From the NCBI GenBank assembly GCA_016188575.1, contig JACPHN010000107.1:1-29365 (forward strand): DNA of 29,365 nt. The letters run 5' to 3'. Below, piece by piece: positions 17,022-26,500 of this stretch (position 1 is the stretch's first letter; each line of letters opens with the position of its first letter). The notes beneath the pieces were generated by a model. The model did no database searches. It saw nothing but the letters and a program-made list of their open reading frames with translations, and was not told where the DNA came from. Source of the DNA: Candidatus Schekmanbacteria bacterium. Its GTDB lineage: Bacteria; CSSED10-310; JACPHN01. A program made the position numbers and the translations under genes.

Positions 17022-17168
17022 TCAGACGTGCGGGTTTTCGCTTTCGATCGGAACGAAGTGGCGGCGTTTCCGAGTCGCGACGATGCGTTGATCGCCAAAA
17101 GCGAGTACCTCAGCAGCGGAAACGGCCTGCCCGGTCCTGGCGCTCTTGTTGTCGAATGACAGAATCAT
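17022..17168 (-). CDS. Small ORF before the Septu-like ATPase (48 aa)
   Basis: An ATG at 17168 opens 48 codons (MILSFDNKSARTG... ending IESENPHV), stopping 11 bases before the ATPase ATG. There is no known domain. It is too short for confident coding prediction, but spacing and orientation fit a leader gene of the ATPase/HNH operon. A perfect 10-bp dyad lies 8 bases upstream of its ATG. Confidence 0.35.
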   Translation of the reverse strand: MILSFDNKSARTGQAVSAAEVLAFGDQRIVATRKRRHFVPIESENPHV

Positions 17169-17176
17169 GGCAACAC

Positions 17177-17199
17177 GGTAGCATGGGCACCATGCTACC
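17177..17199. promoter_or_regulatory. Perfect 10-bp dyad with 3-base spacer
   Basis: GGTAGCATGG (17177-17186), GCA, CCATGCTACC (17190-17199). It sits just upstream of the small ORF/ATPase operon on the minus strand and just beyond the end of the DUF1156 fragment. It could be an operator for an operon-specific repressor, a hairpin sequestering the ribosome site, or a terminator of the upstream transcript. No T-tract follows. Confidence 0.45.
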
Positions 17200-17240
17200 T
17201 CAAGCGAAACCTGGCCTTCTCGGCTCGATTCTCGTCGCGA

Positions 17241-17492
17241 TCAGCTTTTCCACAACGCGAGCTGGCGCGATTCCGTCACGCGCTCGGTGTAAGCGAGGCG
17301 GCGAAAATGTTCCAGCGCATCGCGGTCGCTGGCGGCGCTGGCGAGGGGTGCGGCCTCGTCCTCGATCCTGGTGAAGGTGGACGAGACGGGGGGCACTTCG
17401 AGCACCGCGGTCAGCGCGAGGGGAAACGGGGGCAACTTGTCGACGCCGTTCTTTTCGAGGAGCTCCCGCGCCGCCTCTCGCAGCGGTTGGCA
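17241..17492 (-). pseudogene. C-terminal fragment of a second DUF1156 methylase
   Basis: Eighty-odd residues (LREAARELLEKNGVDK ... VPPVSSTFTRIEDEA ... LAYTERVTESRQLALWKS, stop at 17241) match the last part of the methylase at 8366-11333 (LQAARELLERSGADK ... ISSTFTRIPDEK ... LAYTERVCRPRQLGLWES). The N-terminal nine tenths, including the SAM and DPPY motifs, are absent. Between this fragment and the ATPase stop at 17592 about 100 bases hold an unrecognised short frame (CPADLRREALRIEQETG). Confidence 0.85.
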
Positions 17493-17591
17493 CAGGCCAT
17501 GGAATCCCAATCGGCGCTGCGCGGGGCTTTCCCAGTCTCCTGCTCGATGCGTAAGGCTTCCCGTCGCAAATCTGCCGGACACTGCGGCTCG

Positions 17592-18812
17592 TTAGTGATC
17601 CGGCGCCTTGTTGACCTCCAAATCATGGATCTCCCACTCCCGCCGCACGACCTCATGATCGTGCTCGCCGAGATCGCTCCTGATCGCCTCGAGAAGCGCC
17701 TTTGCTTCGTCAACCTTGGCATCTTCGATGAGCTCCTCGAGGCGGTCGAGCTTCTTCTCCATCCATTCCGGGCGCGGGCGGACCCCCATGATTTCCCGCA
17801 GAACGGCATTGCTGTCCTTTCCGTAAACCGCCTCGGTCGACAGGGCCTCAGATGCGTCGGCAACGAGCAACCGCATCCACTCTCGCCTTGCCGTGGCAAT
17901 GACTTGGGGAGAGTGGGTCGTGACGAAGAGCTGAATCTTCGGAAACGCCCGTCGTAGGTCATCCAGCACCTGGTGTTGCCAGGAGGGATGGAGATGCAGG
18001 TCGATCTCGTCGATGAGGACAACGCCTTCGGCCTTCGTTCCAGCCTCGCCGCCGTGGTGCGGATTCAGTTGCACGGCCCGCCATGCAATGTCGGCAACCA
18101 TGCCCAGTATGTTCCGATATCCGTCCGACAAACAGGAGAAAGGCAATACTCGTCCATCTTCAAAGGTCAGTCGGAGCTCCTCATGAGCCACGTCGTACGA
18201 GAAACGGGTGGCCCCCTCGATGCAGCACAGCACCGCACTCTGGACCGCCTCGACATCGATCAGTCGAATGGTCGATGGATCTTCGCCCTGTTCCATGGCG
18301 GCGGCGATTTTCTGCAGCCGTGCTTGCTCTCGCCAGCGCATCCAGGCTTCGAATAGATTCTGGTTGGATGCCGGATCGAGGCAATCGGTGTAGCCGCTGA
18401 AGCGCGATCCAAGCCCAGACAGCTTTAGCAAGCTCTTTGATTTCTGGCTCCAAAGTCGTCCGGTCCCATAGTAGGCGAAAACGGGAAGATCGATGGAGGC
18501 GCTCGTCGCTACCGCCTTCTGTGCCTCTGCTGCCCACGATCGCAGCGCAGAGGTCTGGCCGTACGTAGTCTTCCCGCCTTTCTTGCGGAGCTCGCGAGAC
18601 CAGGAGAGCCGTCGATCATGGACGCGGCCCTCGACTTCGATTTCGACGGGATAGGCTGGCTCGAGTCGAACCGCACCATGGCCGAGCTTCGGCCGTACAA
18701 GGCGAATATCTTCGTGCTCAATTGAACGTGCCGGCACCTCGGCGAGATTGATGAACCAACTGCCGATGGCGATGGCCAACGCGTCGAGAATCGCCGATTT
18801 TCCCGCCCCGTT
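17592..18812 (-). CDS. AAA ATPase (PtuA/RecF-like), frameshifted just before the P-loop
   Basis: The frame from 18812 begins at NGAGKSAILDALAIAIGSW, the Walker A loop, and stays open for ~406 residues. A middle domain has VFAYYGTGRLW. Then come PFSCLSDGYRNILGMV (signature), GVVLIDEIDLHLHPSWQ (Walker B) and VTTHSPQVIATA (switch His). The C-terminal helical tail (KKLDRLEELIEDAKVDEAKALLEAI) is the type seen in Septu PtuA-like ATPases, after which an HNH partner would be expected. Instead a DUF1156 fragment follows. The N-terminal strand (FRIDRLVVRNFRGFQTFDARFHP) is encoded in the frame of the PIN-like gene upstream. The two frames part around 18812-18825, probably through loss of about 10-13 bases before the P-loop. 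Without that N-terminus the ATPase is probably not functional. Confidence 0.7.
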   Translation of the reverse strand, partial: NGAGKSAILDALAIAIGSWFINLAEVPARSIEHEDIRLVRPKLGHGAVRLEPAYPVEIEVEGRVHDRRLSWSRELRKKGGKTTYGQTSALRSWAAEAQKAVATSASIDLPVFAYYGTGRLWSQKSKSLLKLSGLGSRFSGYTDCLDPASNQNLFEAWMRWREQARLQKIAAAMEQGEDPSTIRLIDVEAVQSAVLCCIEGATRFSYDVAHEELRLTFEDGRVLPFSCLSDGYRNILGMVADIAWRAVQLNPHHGGEAGTKAEGVVLIDEIDLHLHPSWQHQVLDDLRRAFPKIQLFVTTHSPQVIATARREWMRLLVADASEALSTEAVYGKDSNAVLREIMGVRPRPEWMEKKLDRLEELIEDAKVDEAKALLEAIRSDLGEHDHEVVRREWEIHDLEVNKAPDH

Positions 18813-19417
18813 TGCACCGTTGTTTGGGGATGGAAGCGAGCGTCAAATGTCTGGAAGCCGCGAAAATTCCTGACGACGAGTCGATCGATCCGAAACAGGC
18901 AGCCGCCATGATCCAGGTAGTCGAGAAACTCGAGCGGAGTCATGGCCTTGATTCGATGCCGCAGCCACAAGGCGGCACTGCCGGCAAGGATTTTGCGATT
19001 CCGGGTCAGAAAGACGTCGCGTCCACGGCGGCAATGGCCGAGGAGCGCATCGACGTCGCTGATCCGGCGCCGATTCGCCTGGGTATCGGCCTGTCGGTCA
19101 ATGCCCAGGTAGAGGAGCTCGATGAGCTCGTTTGCAAGGTCGACCTTTTCCGCAGAAACAACGTAGTCGTCTCCGAGGCGTGAAAAGCCGAGTCGAAGGG
19201 GCGCAGAGACGGGCGTGTCGACAATGCTCAGCGCCTCGATGCGCGCCCGCAATGGCCCATCTGGAATGTCCATCTTGTAGCGGGAGCTCACGCCGACATC
19301 GAGTGTTCCCGCTTCGTGGCGTCGCAGCAGCTCCAGCGCTGCCTCGTGGTCAGGACGCCCTGCTTCCTGCATGTCGCGCAGGACGCTGGTGTCGGCGGTG
19401 ACGCGTAGCCGGGACAT
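18813..19417 (-). CDS. PIN-like nuclease domain running in frame into the ATPase N-terminus
   Basis: ATG 19417 (a GTG at 19426 overlapping the upstream stop is an alternative). The first ~170 residues look PIN-like. An Asp near the start (RVTADTSVL) is followed by alpha/beta segments and then DVDALLGHCRRGRDVFLTRNRKIL, resembling the D-x-x-L ... D-x-F-(L/I)-T-x-D PIN core but with Asn where the last Asp is usual. After FLDYLDHGG the same frame gives FRIDRLVVRNFRGFQTFD, the standard first strand of a RecF-like ATPase. This is either a genuine fusion or the result of a lost stop/start. The frame then diverges just ahead of the P-loop and the out-of-frame tail runs on to 18509. It is probably cotranscribed with the DUF7680-like gene, whose stop lies 5 bases upstream. 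Confidence 0.6.
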
Positions 19418-19422
19418 CGCGA

Positions 19423-19908
19423 TCACCTACCCATCTTCGGATCGATGAGCAGGTGTCGCAGCGACATGAGCACTCGCCTGGGGTACTTGCGGTGCATGGC
19501 CATCCCGAGCCAGTAGGCCGCTTCTTCCTTCTCCATCGCTTCTATGCCCTCGGCGACTTGCTGCATGTTGAAGCGATCGCGCATCGGGGCCAGCGAGCGA
19601 AACATGAGGCCAAGCTGCAGCGCGAGGAGCTCGTTTACGGCGAAGCAGCGCTCGGCCCCTGGCCCCATGCCCCCCAGATCGATGTCCGCTCTCTTCAGCC
19701 GTGGCAACACCCGCGGCTCGAGCAGCGCCAGGTTGCGACCGTGCAGTCCCGCGATGCGCTTCGCTTTCTTCAGATGCGGCGACGCCGCGCTCGGAAGCTG
19801 CCACACTTCGAGCTGGGTGTCGCTCGAGCTGATCAGCTTCGCGCGCAGCTCGTACTGCGGTTGCGCTCCGTTCACGGGACTGCAGTGCTTACCGTTACTC
19901 GCTCCCAT
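19423..19908 (-). CDS. DUF7680-like protein of the DUF499/DUF1156 system
   Basis: 161 residues from the ATG at 19908, which shares one base with the DUF499 stop (TGATG). Recognisable segments are YELRAKLISSSDTQLEVWQLP, KKAKRIAGLHGRNLALLEPRVLPRL, and the helical C-terminus MRDRFNMQQVAEGIEAM followed by EEAAYWLGMAMHR and PRRVLMSLRHLL. I recall this as the small protein family (DUF7680) that accompanies DUF499 ATPases and DUF1156 methylases. There is no catalytic motif. A structural or adaptor role within the ATPase-methylase-helicase complex is an inference from constant gene neighbourhood only. Confidence 0.65.
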   Translation of the reverse strand: MGASNGKHCSPVNGAQPQYELRAKLISSSDTQLEVWQLPSAASPHLKKAKRIAGLHGRNLALLEPRVLPRLKRADIDLGGMGPGAERCFAVNELLALQLGLMFRSLAPMRDRFNMQQVAEGIEAMEKEEAAYWLGMAMHRKYPRRVLMSLRHLLIDPKMGR

Positions 19909-22900
19909 CACTTCGCTTCCGCTTCCGCCTCGACGAAGGCCGCGCCCGTGGCGAAGCGCGTCAGCCGCGCCGACAGCTTTTCAGGCTCATCGCCGGCAAG
20001 CGGGAAACCCTGGTTCCAGCTCACCGTGTAGTTGCAAGTCAGGTGCGTCTCTGCCGCCGCCCGAAACTGAGGCTCGAGGAAATCCTTCAGCGGCTGTGCG
20101 TCGTTGGGCGGTCCGTCAAAGTCGAGTGCGAGCGTGCTGCCGGCGGCGGTCTCGTACTCGGCGTGCAGCCGCACCGTTTTTTCGGCGCCGCTCATGGCGG
20201 AAATCACGCTGAGCAAGCGAAAAGCGTCGGCAACTTCGAAGACGCGAAGCCGCAACCTGGCCAGACGCTCGACCCTGGCTGCCCGAGCGTCCTCCCAAAT
20301 TCGTGTCAGCGCTTCCTTGAGCGGTGCCTCGGCCTTGAAGACTTTCGTCTGCGATTGGGGCGGTGCCGTCCCGCTGCCGCCGGCGCCGGAATGTGCGGGT
20401 CCAGGTCCCTGGCCTGGTGGGGTCGGACGCGGCCCTGGCGGCGGGGAACCCGTGCTCGCGCCAGTCGGCGGTGCGCCAGCGGCGGCGGGCCGCGGCCACA
20501 GACCCTTCTGGGTGGCGTACGCCATGGTGAAAACGAAGGACTGCTCGTCGATCTTGATCTCCGCGAAAGGGTCGCCGGGACCGAACAGGAGCTCGCCGCT
20601 CCTGTACACGTACACCGCGTCCTTCACGCCATTGTGGATCATCTTCACCAGGTTGCCGTTTCCGAGCATGATCGGCAGACGCGGATCGCTTCGGAATTCC
20701 CCCCGCAGATCCGCCGTGCTGATCTGACCCTTCTTGAGCGGGGTCTGGTCGCGCACGTAGGTAGCGGCGAGCGGACGGTCCTCGTCGCGCAACAGCTTGT
20801 TGTTATCGCCCAGCGCGCGAAGCACCTGCTGCTGGCCGGCCCCGGGTTTTTCGGATGCCGAGTGGACATCGAAGGCGGTGTGGCCGAGGTCGACACTGGC
20901 GCCGCTGACGCGGTTGCCGCGCGACGGGTAGAACATCTGGCGATAACACTGCTGAATGGCGAGTGCCAGCTCCTGCTCCGCGCGCTGATGGAGCTCCTTG
21001 ACCTTGTTCTGTTGGTGCTCGGCGAGATCCCTCAGACGTTCCGGCTGCCGCATCGCCTCGAGCGCAAGTCGGCGGCGAATTCTGGCTTTCATCTCGCCGC
21101 ACATCGCCTCGTCGGCCAACAGAAACACGAGATTGTTTTGAAGCTGGCGAAAGGCCCCCTGAGACCCCTGGGTGCGAAAGATCTTTTCGACCAGCGGCGG
21201 AATGGACACCGTGTCGCTTTTGACGGTCTCCGCGTCATAGCCGATCAAGACGAGATACGGACGACCGTCACCGACGTTGTCATCGACGTCGTAGGGAGCG
21301 CCGGCGAAGGGGATCAGATTGAGCTCCTGGCCGGCGAAGATGGTGCGGATGCGGTCGTTGAGCTGGGCGCGCACCTCGTTGGGATCGATCTGGTTCTCCT
21401 GGCGCCGGATAATCTGGGTCAAGTTGGCTTCGGTGAGAAACCGGAGCGGCACGGCAGGGCGATCGTCGAGGAAGGCGGATTCCGCCATGAACCGCTGGCG
21501 CGCATCGTTGATGAAGCTCGGATCGAGCCCGGGCGCGAGGATGGCGAAGCGGAGCTCCGGGGCGGTGACGCCGCGGATCTGCTCGTTGAACGCAAAGGTG
21601 TGCCAGAGAATGTTGCGCGCGACGAAGGACGTGTAGGGTGCCAGCCCGAGGTAATGCTTGACGTCGATCTGTTTCGCGAGCGAGGCGCCGCTGTCACTGG
21701 CCGAGACGTCGTTGCGGATGGCGGGGTCGAAGGCCGACAGCTCCAGCCGCGTGACGATCTCGTTGTGAATTGGACCGTGTCCGGGATCGATCTGGTGGGT
21801 GTGGACGGCGTACGTACCCGCCGGCCGATCGCGCCAGAGCTTGGCGACGGTCCGGGTGAGGAGCCGAAGCATGCCGCGGACTCTTTGGAAGTTGCTCAAC
21901 GTGGAGAGCTTGTTCGTCAGCATCGACATGAGCGCCGGGTGAAAGGGATAGTCCCGGCGAAAGTGGGCAACCGGGTCCTCACCCATCCGCGGCGCCGGCA
22001 GATCAGCGGCGTGTTGGCTCCACAGTCTGCCGTACTCGCCGACGACCAGGGCCGCGGCCGAATCATCGATGGCCTTGAACAGCCGGCGCCGCAGCACCTG
22101 AGCGGTCTCGGGTTCGGAGGTAGGATCGAGCACGGTGGCCTTGCGGGCGGCGACGCTTTCGATCTCTTCGAGCTTTCTGGCGATGAATTCGTTTTCGCTG
22201 GAATAGGCATCGGTAGACTTGAAGGTCTTGCCGATGGCCAGCGTGAACACGAGCGCCGCGCCCGGAGAGCTTTCCACCGCCTTACAGAGCCCGGTGAGAA
22301 AGGGCGTGAGCTGATCGCCTTCCGCGCGGCCACGCACCTTGCGCAGGTAGACTGCGAGCTCGTCGAGCAGGATCAGCGTTGGTTGACCGCCGAACAGGTT
22401 GCGCAGCGTTTCCGCTCCGGGCGCGACGCGCTGCTGGTCGCTGGCCGCTACCGACCGATACCCGGCGGCACCGGCGAGCGCGTAGGCGAGCTCTCCCCAC
22501 GGCGTGTAGGCGCACACGTCGTCGCCGAGCCGCCGGCCGTTCAGCGGATCCGCGTTCTCGCCGTCCCACGCCGCCAGGCGAGCTCCCGCTCGCGGGATAA
22601 TCGTCGGGTCGAGGAATTCGGCAGCGTTTGCGACGCCGGGCATGCCCTTGGCGAGGTGGCTGAGCGCGATCAGCGCGTGGGTTTTGCCGCCCCCATACTG
22701 GGTGTCGAGCCGAAAGATCGACGCCGCCTCGCCACCCACGCCGCGGAGCCGCAGCGCAACGTTTTGGAGCACGGCCCGGAGCCCCTGCGTGGGGTGGGTG
22801 TTGGCAAAGAAAGTGGCGGGGTCCGCGTATTCGCTCGGCGCGGCTCCGGGCCGCAGAACCTGCGCGAGGTCGGCCGCATAGTCGGATTCCTTGATGCCGC

Positions 22901-22949
22901 CGCTCAACACGTCGTCACGCGGCTCGCAGATCTCAAACAGCGTCTTCAT
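19908..22949 (-). CDS. DUF499 P-loop ATPase of an Hma/BREX-like defence system
   Basis: 1013 residues from the ATG at 22949 (MKTLFEICEPRDDVLSGGIKESD, the typical family start). The open frame continues upstream, but that part looks like remnant DNA. The P-loop is RLDTQYGGGKTH (80-91) and Walker B is LILLDELAVYL (192-202). SSENEFIARKLEEI, YPFHPALM and LSNFQRVRGMLRLLTRTV are further family landmarks. A long Pro/Gly/Ala/Ser linker (about 815-869) separates the ATPase from a ~145-residue C-terminal domain. DUF499 ATPases are related to the BREX PglY/BrxC class and occur with DUF1156 methylases and SNF2 helicases in anti-phage islands. Here it is the first gene of the island and is coupled to the DUF7680-like gene. 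Frame and motifs are intact. Confidence 0.85.
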   Translation of the reverse strand: MKTLFEICEPRDDVLSGGIKESDYAADLAQVLRPGAAPSEYADPATFFANTHPTQGLRAVLQNVALRLRGVGGEAASIFRLDTQYGGGKTHALIALSHLAKGMPGVANAAEFLDPTIIPRAGARLAAWDGENADPLNGRRLGDDVCAYTPWGELAYALAGAAGYRSVAASDQQRVAPGAETLRNLFGGQPTLILLDELAVYLRKVRGRAEGDQLTPFLTGLCKAVESSPGAALVFTLAIGKTFKSTDAYSSENEFIARKLEEIESVAARKATVLDPTSEPETAQVLRRRLFKAIDDSAAALVVGEYGRLWSQHAADLPAPRMGEDPVAHFRRDYPFHPALMSMLTNKLSTLSNFQRVRGMLRLLTRTVAKLWRDRPAGTYAVHTHQIDPGHGPIHNEIVTRLELSAFDPAIRNDVSASDSGASLAKQIDVKHYLGLAPYTSFVARNILWHTFAFNEQIRGVTAPELRFAILAPGLDPSFINDARQRFMAESAFLDDRPAVPLRFLTEANLTQIIRRQENQIDPNEVRAQLNDRIRTIFAGQELNLIPFAGAPYDVDDNVGDGRPYLVLIGYDAETVKSDTVSIPPLVEKIFRTQGSQGAFRQLQNNLVFLLADEAMCGEMKARIRRRLALEAMRQPERLRDLAEHQQNKVKELHQRAEQELALAIQQCYRQMFYPSRGNRVSGASVDLGHTAFDVHSASEKPGAGQQQVLRALGDNNKLLRDEDRPLAATYVRDQTPLKKGQISTADLRGEFRSDPRLPIMLGNGNLVKMIHNGVKDAVYVYRSGELLFGPGDPFAEIKIDEQSFVFTMAYATQKGLWPRPAAAGAPPTGASTGSPPPGPRPTPPGQGPGPAHSGAGGSGTAPPQSQTKVFKAEAPLKEALTRIWEDARAARVERLARLRLRVFEVADAFRLLSVISAMSGAEKTVRLHAEYETAAGSTLALDFDGPPNDAQPLKDFLEPQFRAAAETHLTCNYTVSWNQGFPLAGDEPEKLSARLTRFATGAAFVEAEAEAK

Positions 22950-23015
22950 CGGCACTTGCCCCCACTTTTTCGTCTTCGGCAGCCTCTGGTCGCTGGCATC
23001 TCGCCCCGGCCTGTG

Positions 23016-23135
23016 CTCACACCGGAATCGCCGCGAGCTGCCGGCCGTCAACCCCGGGATCCGGCGTGGCGCGGCCATGCGGAACAAACTGCGCCCGGTC
23101 ACCTCGCGGTAGGCCGCCACGTCTTTGCTCGTGAG
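23016..23135 (-). pseudogene. Degenerate excisionase-type HTH (HTH_17) segment
   Basis: Upstream of and in frame with the DUF499 gene the sequence reads LTSKDVAAYREVTGRSLFRM, then RRIPGLTAGSSRRFRCE. This closely follows the HTH_17 pattern (L-T-S-K-D-V-A-A-Y-L-x-V-T-x-R-T-L-F-R-M ... I-P-G-x-K-V-G-x-x-W-R-F). The conserved Leu and Trp are replaced and the recognition end is lost. Short HTH genes of this kind often precede methylase/helicase defence operons. No start codon of its own is obvious. Confidence 0.5.
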
Positions 23136-23227
23136 GGTATCTTCCAGCGCGCCCTGGCTCGGGTTGCCGCGTCTTCTCGGCACGCTAGTGCAGCGATGGC
23201 AAGGAAGCAAGAGTCTCCGCCTCGATC

Positions 23228-23443
23228 TCAGCCGGCGCCGCTCGCGCCTTTCCCCAAGGGCTCGCGCCGCCCCGGTTCCAGCCATCTCGTCCGCGCCCCC
23301 AAACCGCTCTCGGCAAGGGCGCGGCGCAGCGACTCATCCGGCTCGCGGAAGTGCAACCAGCCGCTGTGGTGTAGCGGCACAATAGTGGCCGGGTCGAGCG
23401 CGCGACACACCGTAGGGCAAAGGATCGCAGCAGAATCAACCTT
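23228..23443 (-). pseudogene. C-terminal fragment of an MBL-fold metal-dependent hydrolase
   Basis: The minus frame gives CRALDPATIVPLHHSGWLHF, then REPDESLRRALAESGLGARTRWLEPG and a stop at 23228. The I-V-P-x-H-x-x-G-W-x-H-F block and the final R-x-L-x-P-G are the C-terminal end of UlaG/metallo-beta-lactamase-fold hydrolases, including one metal His. The H-x-H-x-D-H region and everything before it are missing. It lies between the HTH remnant and the divergent kinase gene. Confidence 0.6.
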
Positions 23444-23529
23444 CCCTCGCCGGCGGGGACCGCGCGACCCACCGGCTCCGCGCCACCCGCGCCTGGACGC
23501 GCCCGGTGCGACATTCTAGAATCGCCGCC

Positions 23530-26500
23530 ATGCAACCAGATGCGTCCCGGATCATGGGTTCCTACCGCCTGCTCGGCGAGCTCGGCAAGGGCGGCATGGG
23601 CGTGGTCTGGCTCGCGGAGCACGTGCAGAGCCGAGACCGCGTCGCGCTAAAGACGATCCGCGTCCCCAACGAGTCACTCCTCCGGAGCATTCGACGCGAG
23701 GTCCTCTCGCTCGCACGCACGCGCCACCCCGGCGTCGTGCGCATCCTCGACGAAGGTCTCGAGGACGGCATTCCCTGGTATTCCATGGAGCTGCTCGAGG
23801 GATTGTCGTTGCGCCACTGGGCGCAGCGTGTGCACATCGAGGCCGCTACCGCCGGCGACACCCCGGCAGGCGAGAGGCACACGTTTGCCGGTGCTGCCAC
23901 GGTGCTGAGCCCGGCGGCTCTGCCGATCGCCGCGACTCAAGCCACCTCGCTGGAACGTAGTCCCGGCGCGGCGACCACCGCTCTCCCCGTCGCCCCTGTT
24001 CTGACCCTCGTGCGCCGTCTGTGCGGGCCGCTTTCCTACCTCCACGGCGAGGGCATCGTCCATCGCGACCTCAAGCCTGAGAACATTCTCGTGAGACCCG
24101 ACGGCAGACCCGTCATCGTGGATTTCGGGCTCGCGGTCTTCTTTGGAGGTACCGAAAACCGGGAAACGCTGTCGATCGAGGCTGGAGTCTGGGGAACGGC
24201 CACCTACATGGCCCCCGAGCAAATCCGCGGAGAGCTCGTCGATGCGCGTGCGGATCTGTACGCGCTGGGCTGTATTCTGTACGAGCTGCTTACGGGGCGA
24301 CCTCCGTTCCTGGGAGGTAGCGCGCGAGATGTTTTTCACGCGCACCTGTCTCGCCCACCCGTCCCTCCATCCCGGGCTGCCGGCGGCATACCGCCGGCGC
24401 TTGATGACCTGGTGCTGCGCCTGCTGGCGAAGGAGCCCAGGCAACGTCTCGGCTATGCGGACGTCGCCGCGGCCGCTCTTGCCGATCTCGGCGCGGAGGT
24501 TTGCCCCGCCGATGCCACGGGGTCACCTTCCCGCGCCTATCTATACCGGCCGGGATTCGCGGGGCGAGCGCACGAGATGGCGTTGCTGCGAAAGCGCCTT
24601 GACGACTTGGATTGCGGCCGGGGTGGGCTCGTGCTGCTCGGAGGCGCAAGCGGAGTCGGAAAGACCCGCCTCGCGATGGAAGTCGCTCGCGAGGCGCTTG
24701 CACGGGAGGCTCTCGTGCTTGCGGGCGAATGTCTGGACGGGGACCGGGAGCCGTTTCGCGCCTTCCGAAAGCCGCTTCAGGCGATCGCCGATCGCTGTAG
24801 AGAGCTGGGGCCTGAGGAGGCGGAGCGGTTGCTCGGCGCACGGGCAAGGTTGCTCGCGGCGATCGAGCCCACTCTTGCGGGGCTCCCGGGATTGGAAGCG
24901 TACCCGAAACCCACCGAGCTCACCGGCGAGGCCGCGCGGAGGCGCATGGTCATCGCTGTCGCGGACACCCTGTGGGCGCTGGCGGCGCACGACGCGACAC
25001 TGCTCGTACTGGATGATCTGCAGTGGGTGGATCCACTCTCGGTCGAGGTGCTCACGTTTTTGTTGCGGAGCAAGCGGTTCGCGCGCTCTAGTTTGCTTGT
25101 TCTCGGTACGTACCGCAGCGAAGAGGTAGGCGATGCTCTCAAGCCACTTCTTCAAGGTGCGGGTACCCCGCCCGTAAAGGTCGGCCCCTTGGAGGAACGC
25201 ACAGTTTCGGCGATCGCGGCCGACATGCTCGCACTGGATCGACCTCCAGAGCGCCTCGCACGATATCTGGCCGAAAACTCCGAGGGGAACCCCTTTTTTG
25301 CGGCGGAATACGTGCGTTTGGCGATCCAGGAAGGCCTCGTGTTCCGCAGCGGTTGGGGCGCATGGACGGTCGCGGCGGCCGGCACGCCGGACGCGGAGAG
25401 GGGCTACGCGGCGTTGCCGATGCCCAAGTCGCTGCGAGATCTCGTGGCGCGGCGGCTCGGGGGTCTGCCACTGGCGGCGAGCAGACTGGCGGACGCGGCC
25501 GCGGTCCTCGGCAGAGAGTCCGACGCCTTGCTCCTGTGGGAAGTCACGAGCCTGGAGGAAGTGACGTTTGTGGAAGCGTCGGACGAGCTGAATCAGCGCG
25601 GGGTGCTCGAGGACGGCGGTGCCGGGAAGCTCCGCTTTGCGCACGACACGATTCGCGAGGTCGCCTATTCACGCCTGGCGGACGCGGAACGGGTGGCGCT
25701 GCATCGCCGCGCAGCGGAGGGCATTGCGCGGCTCTACCGGCGCGACAGCGAAGCCCATCTTGCGGACCTCGGTCGCCACTGGCGCGGGTGTGGCGAGACC
25801 GAAAAGGCCAAGACGTGCATGCTGGCGGCGGCTCGGAGGGCGAAGGCCCTCGGTGCGCTTGCGGCCGCCGCGCCTCTCTATGCAGATTTCCTCGCGCTCG
25901 CCGGCGGGCCATCGGCCGAGAGCTCCGCGGTGCGCTGCGAGCACGCCCATGAGGTCCTGCGCACGCTCGGACGTCTGGACGAGGCGGAGGCCGAGCTCCG
26001 GCGCGCGCTCGAGGAGGCACGGGCGGTGGCGAATCGAACCTGTGAGGCGATGGCCGTCGGCCGTCTTGCCACCATTGCCGCGGATCGTGGGCGGCCCGCG
26101 GAGGCTCGGACGCTCTATCTGCTGGCGATCGCGGCTTTTCGCGATCTCGGTGATCGCTGGGGCGAAGGTCTTATGTTGGGGAATCAGGGAGCCCTGCTCC
26201 TGCGGCAGGGGGCATTCGATGAGGCGCGCGCTCTTTACGAGCAGGCTCTCGCCATCAAACGCGAGATAGGCGACCGGCGCGGCGAAGGGATCATAGTCGG
26301 CGAAGTCGGCAGCGTCTGCGAGAGTCAGGGATGTCTGGAAGAGGCACGGGACCACCACACGAGGGCGATCGCGATCTTTCGTGAGCTCGGTGACAAACAA
26401 GACGAAGGGGTCTATCTGGGCAATCTCGCGGTCGTCGACGCCCAGCGTGGGCAGGTTGACGACGCGCGGGCGGGATTCGAGCGAGTGCTCGCCATCGCTC

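Noticed and set aside
20043-23519. 1158-aa plus-strand frame
   Set aside because: It is exactly antisense to the DUF499 gene, which has clear P-loop and Walker B motifs. The plus frame shows no recognisable domain.
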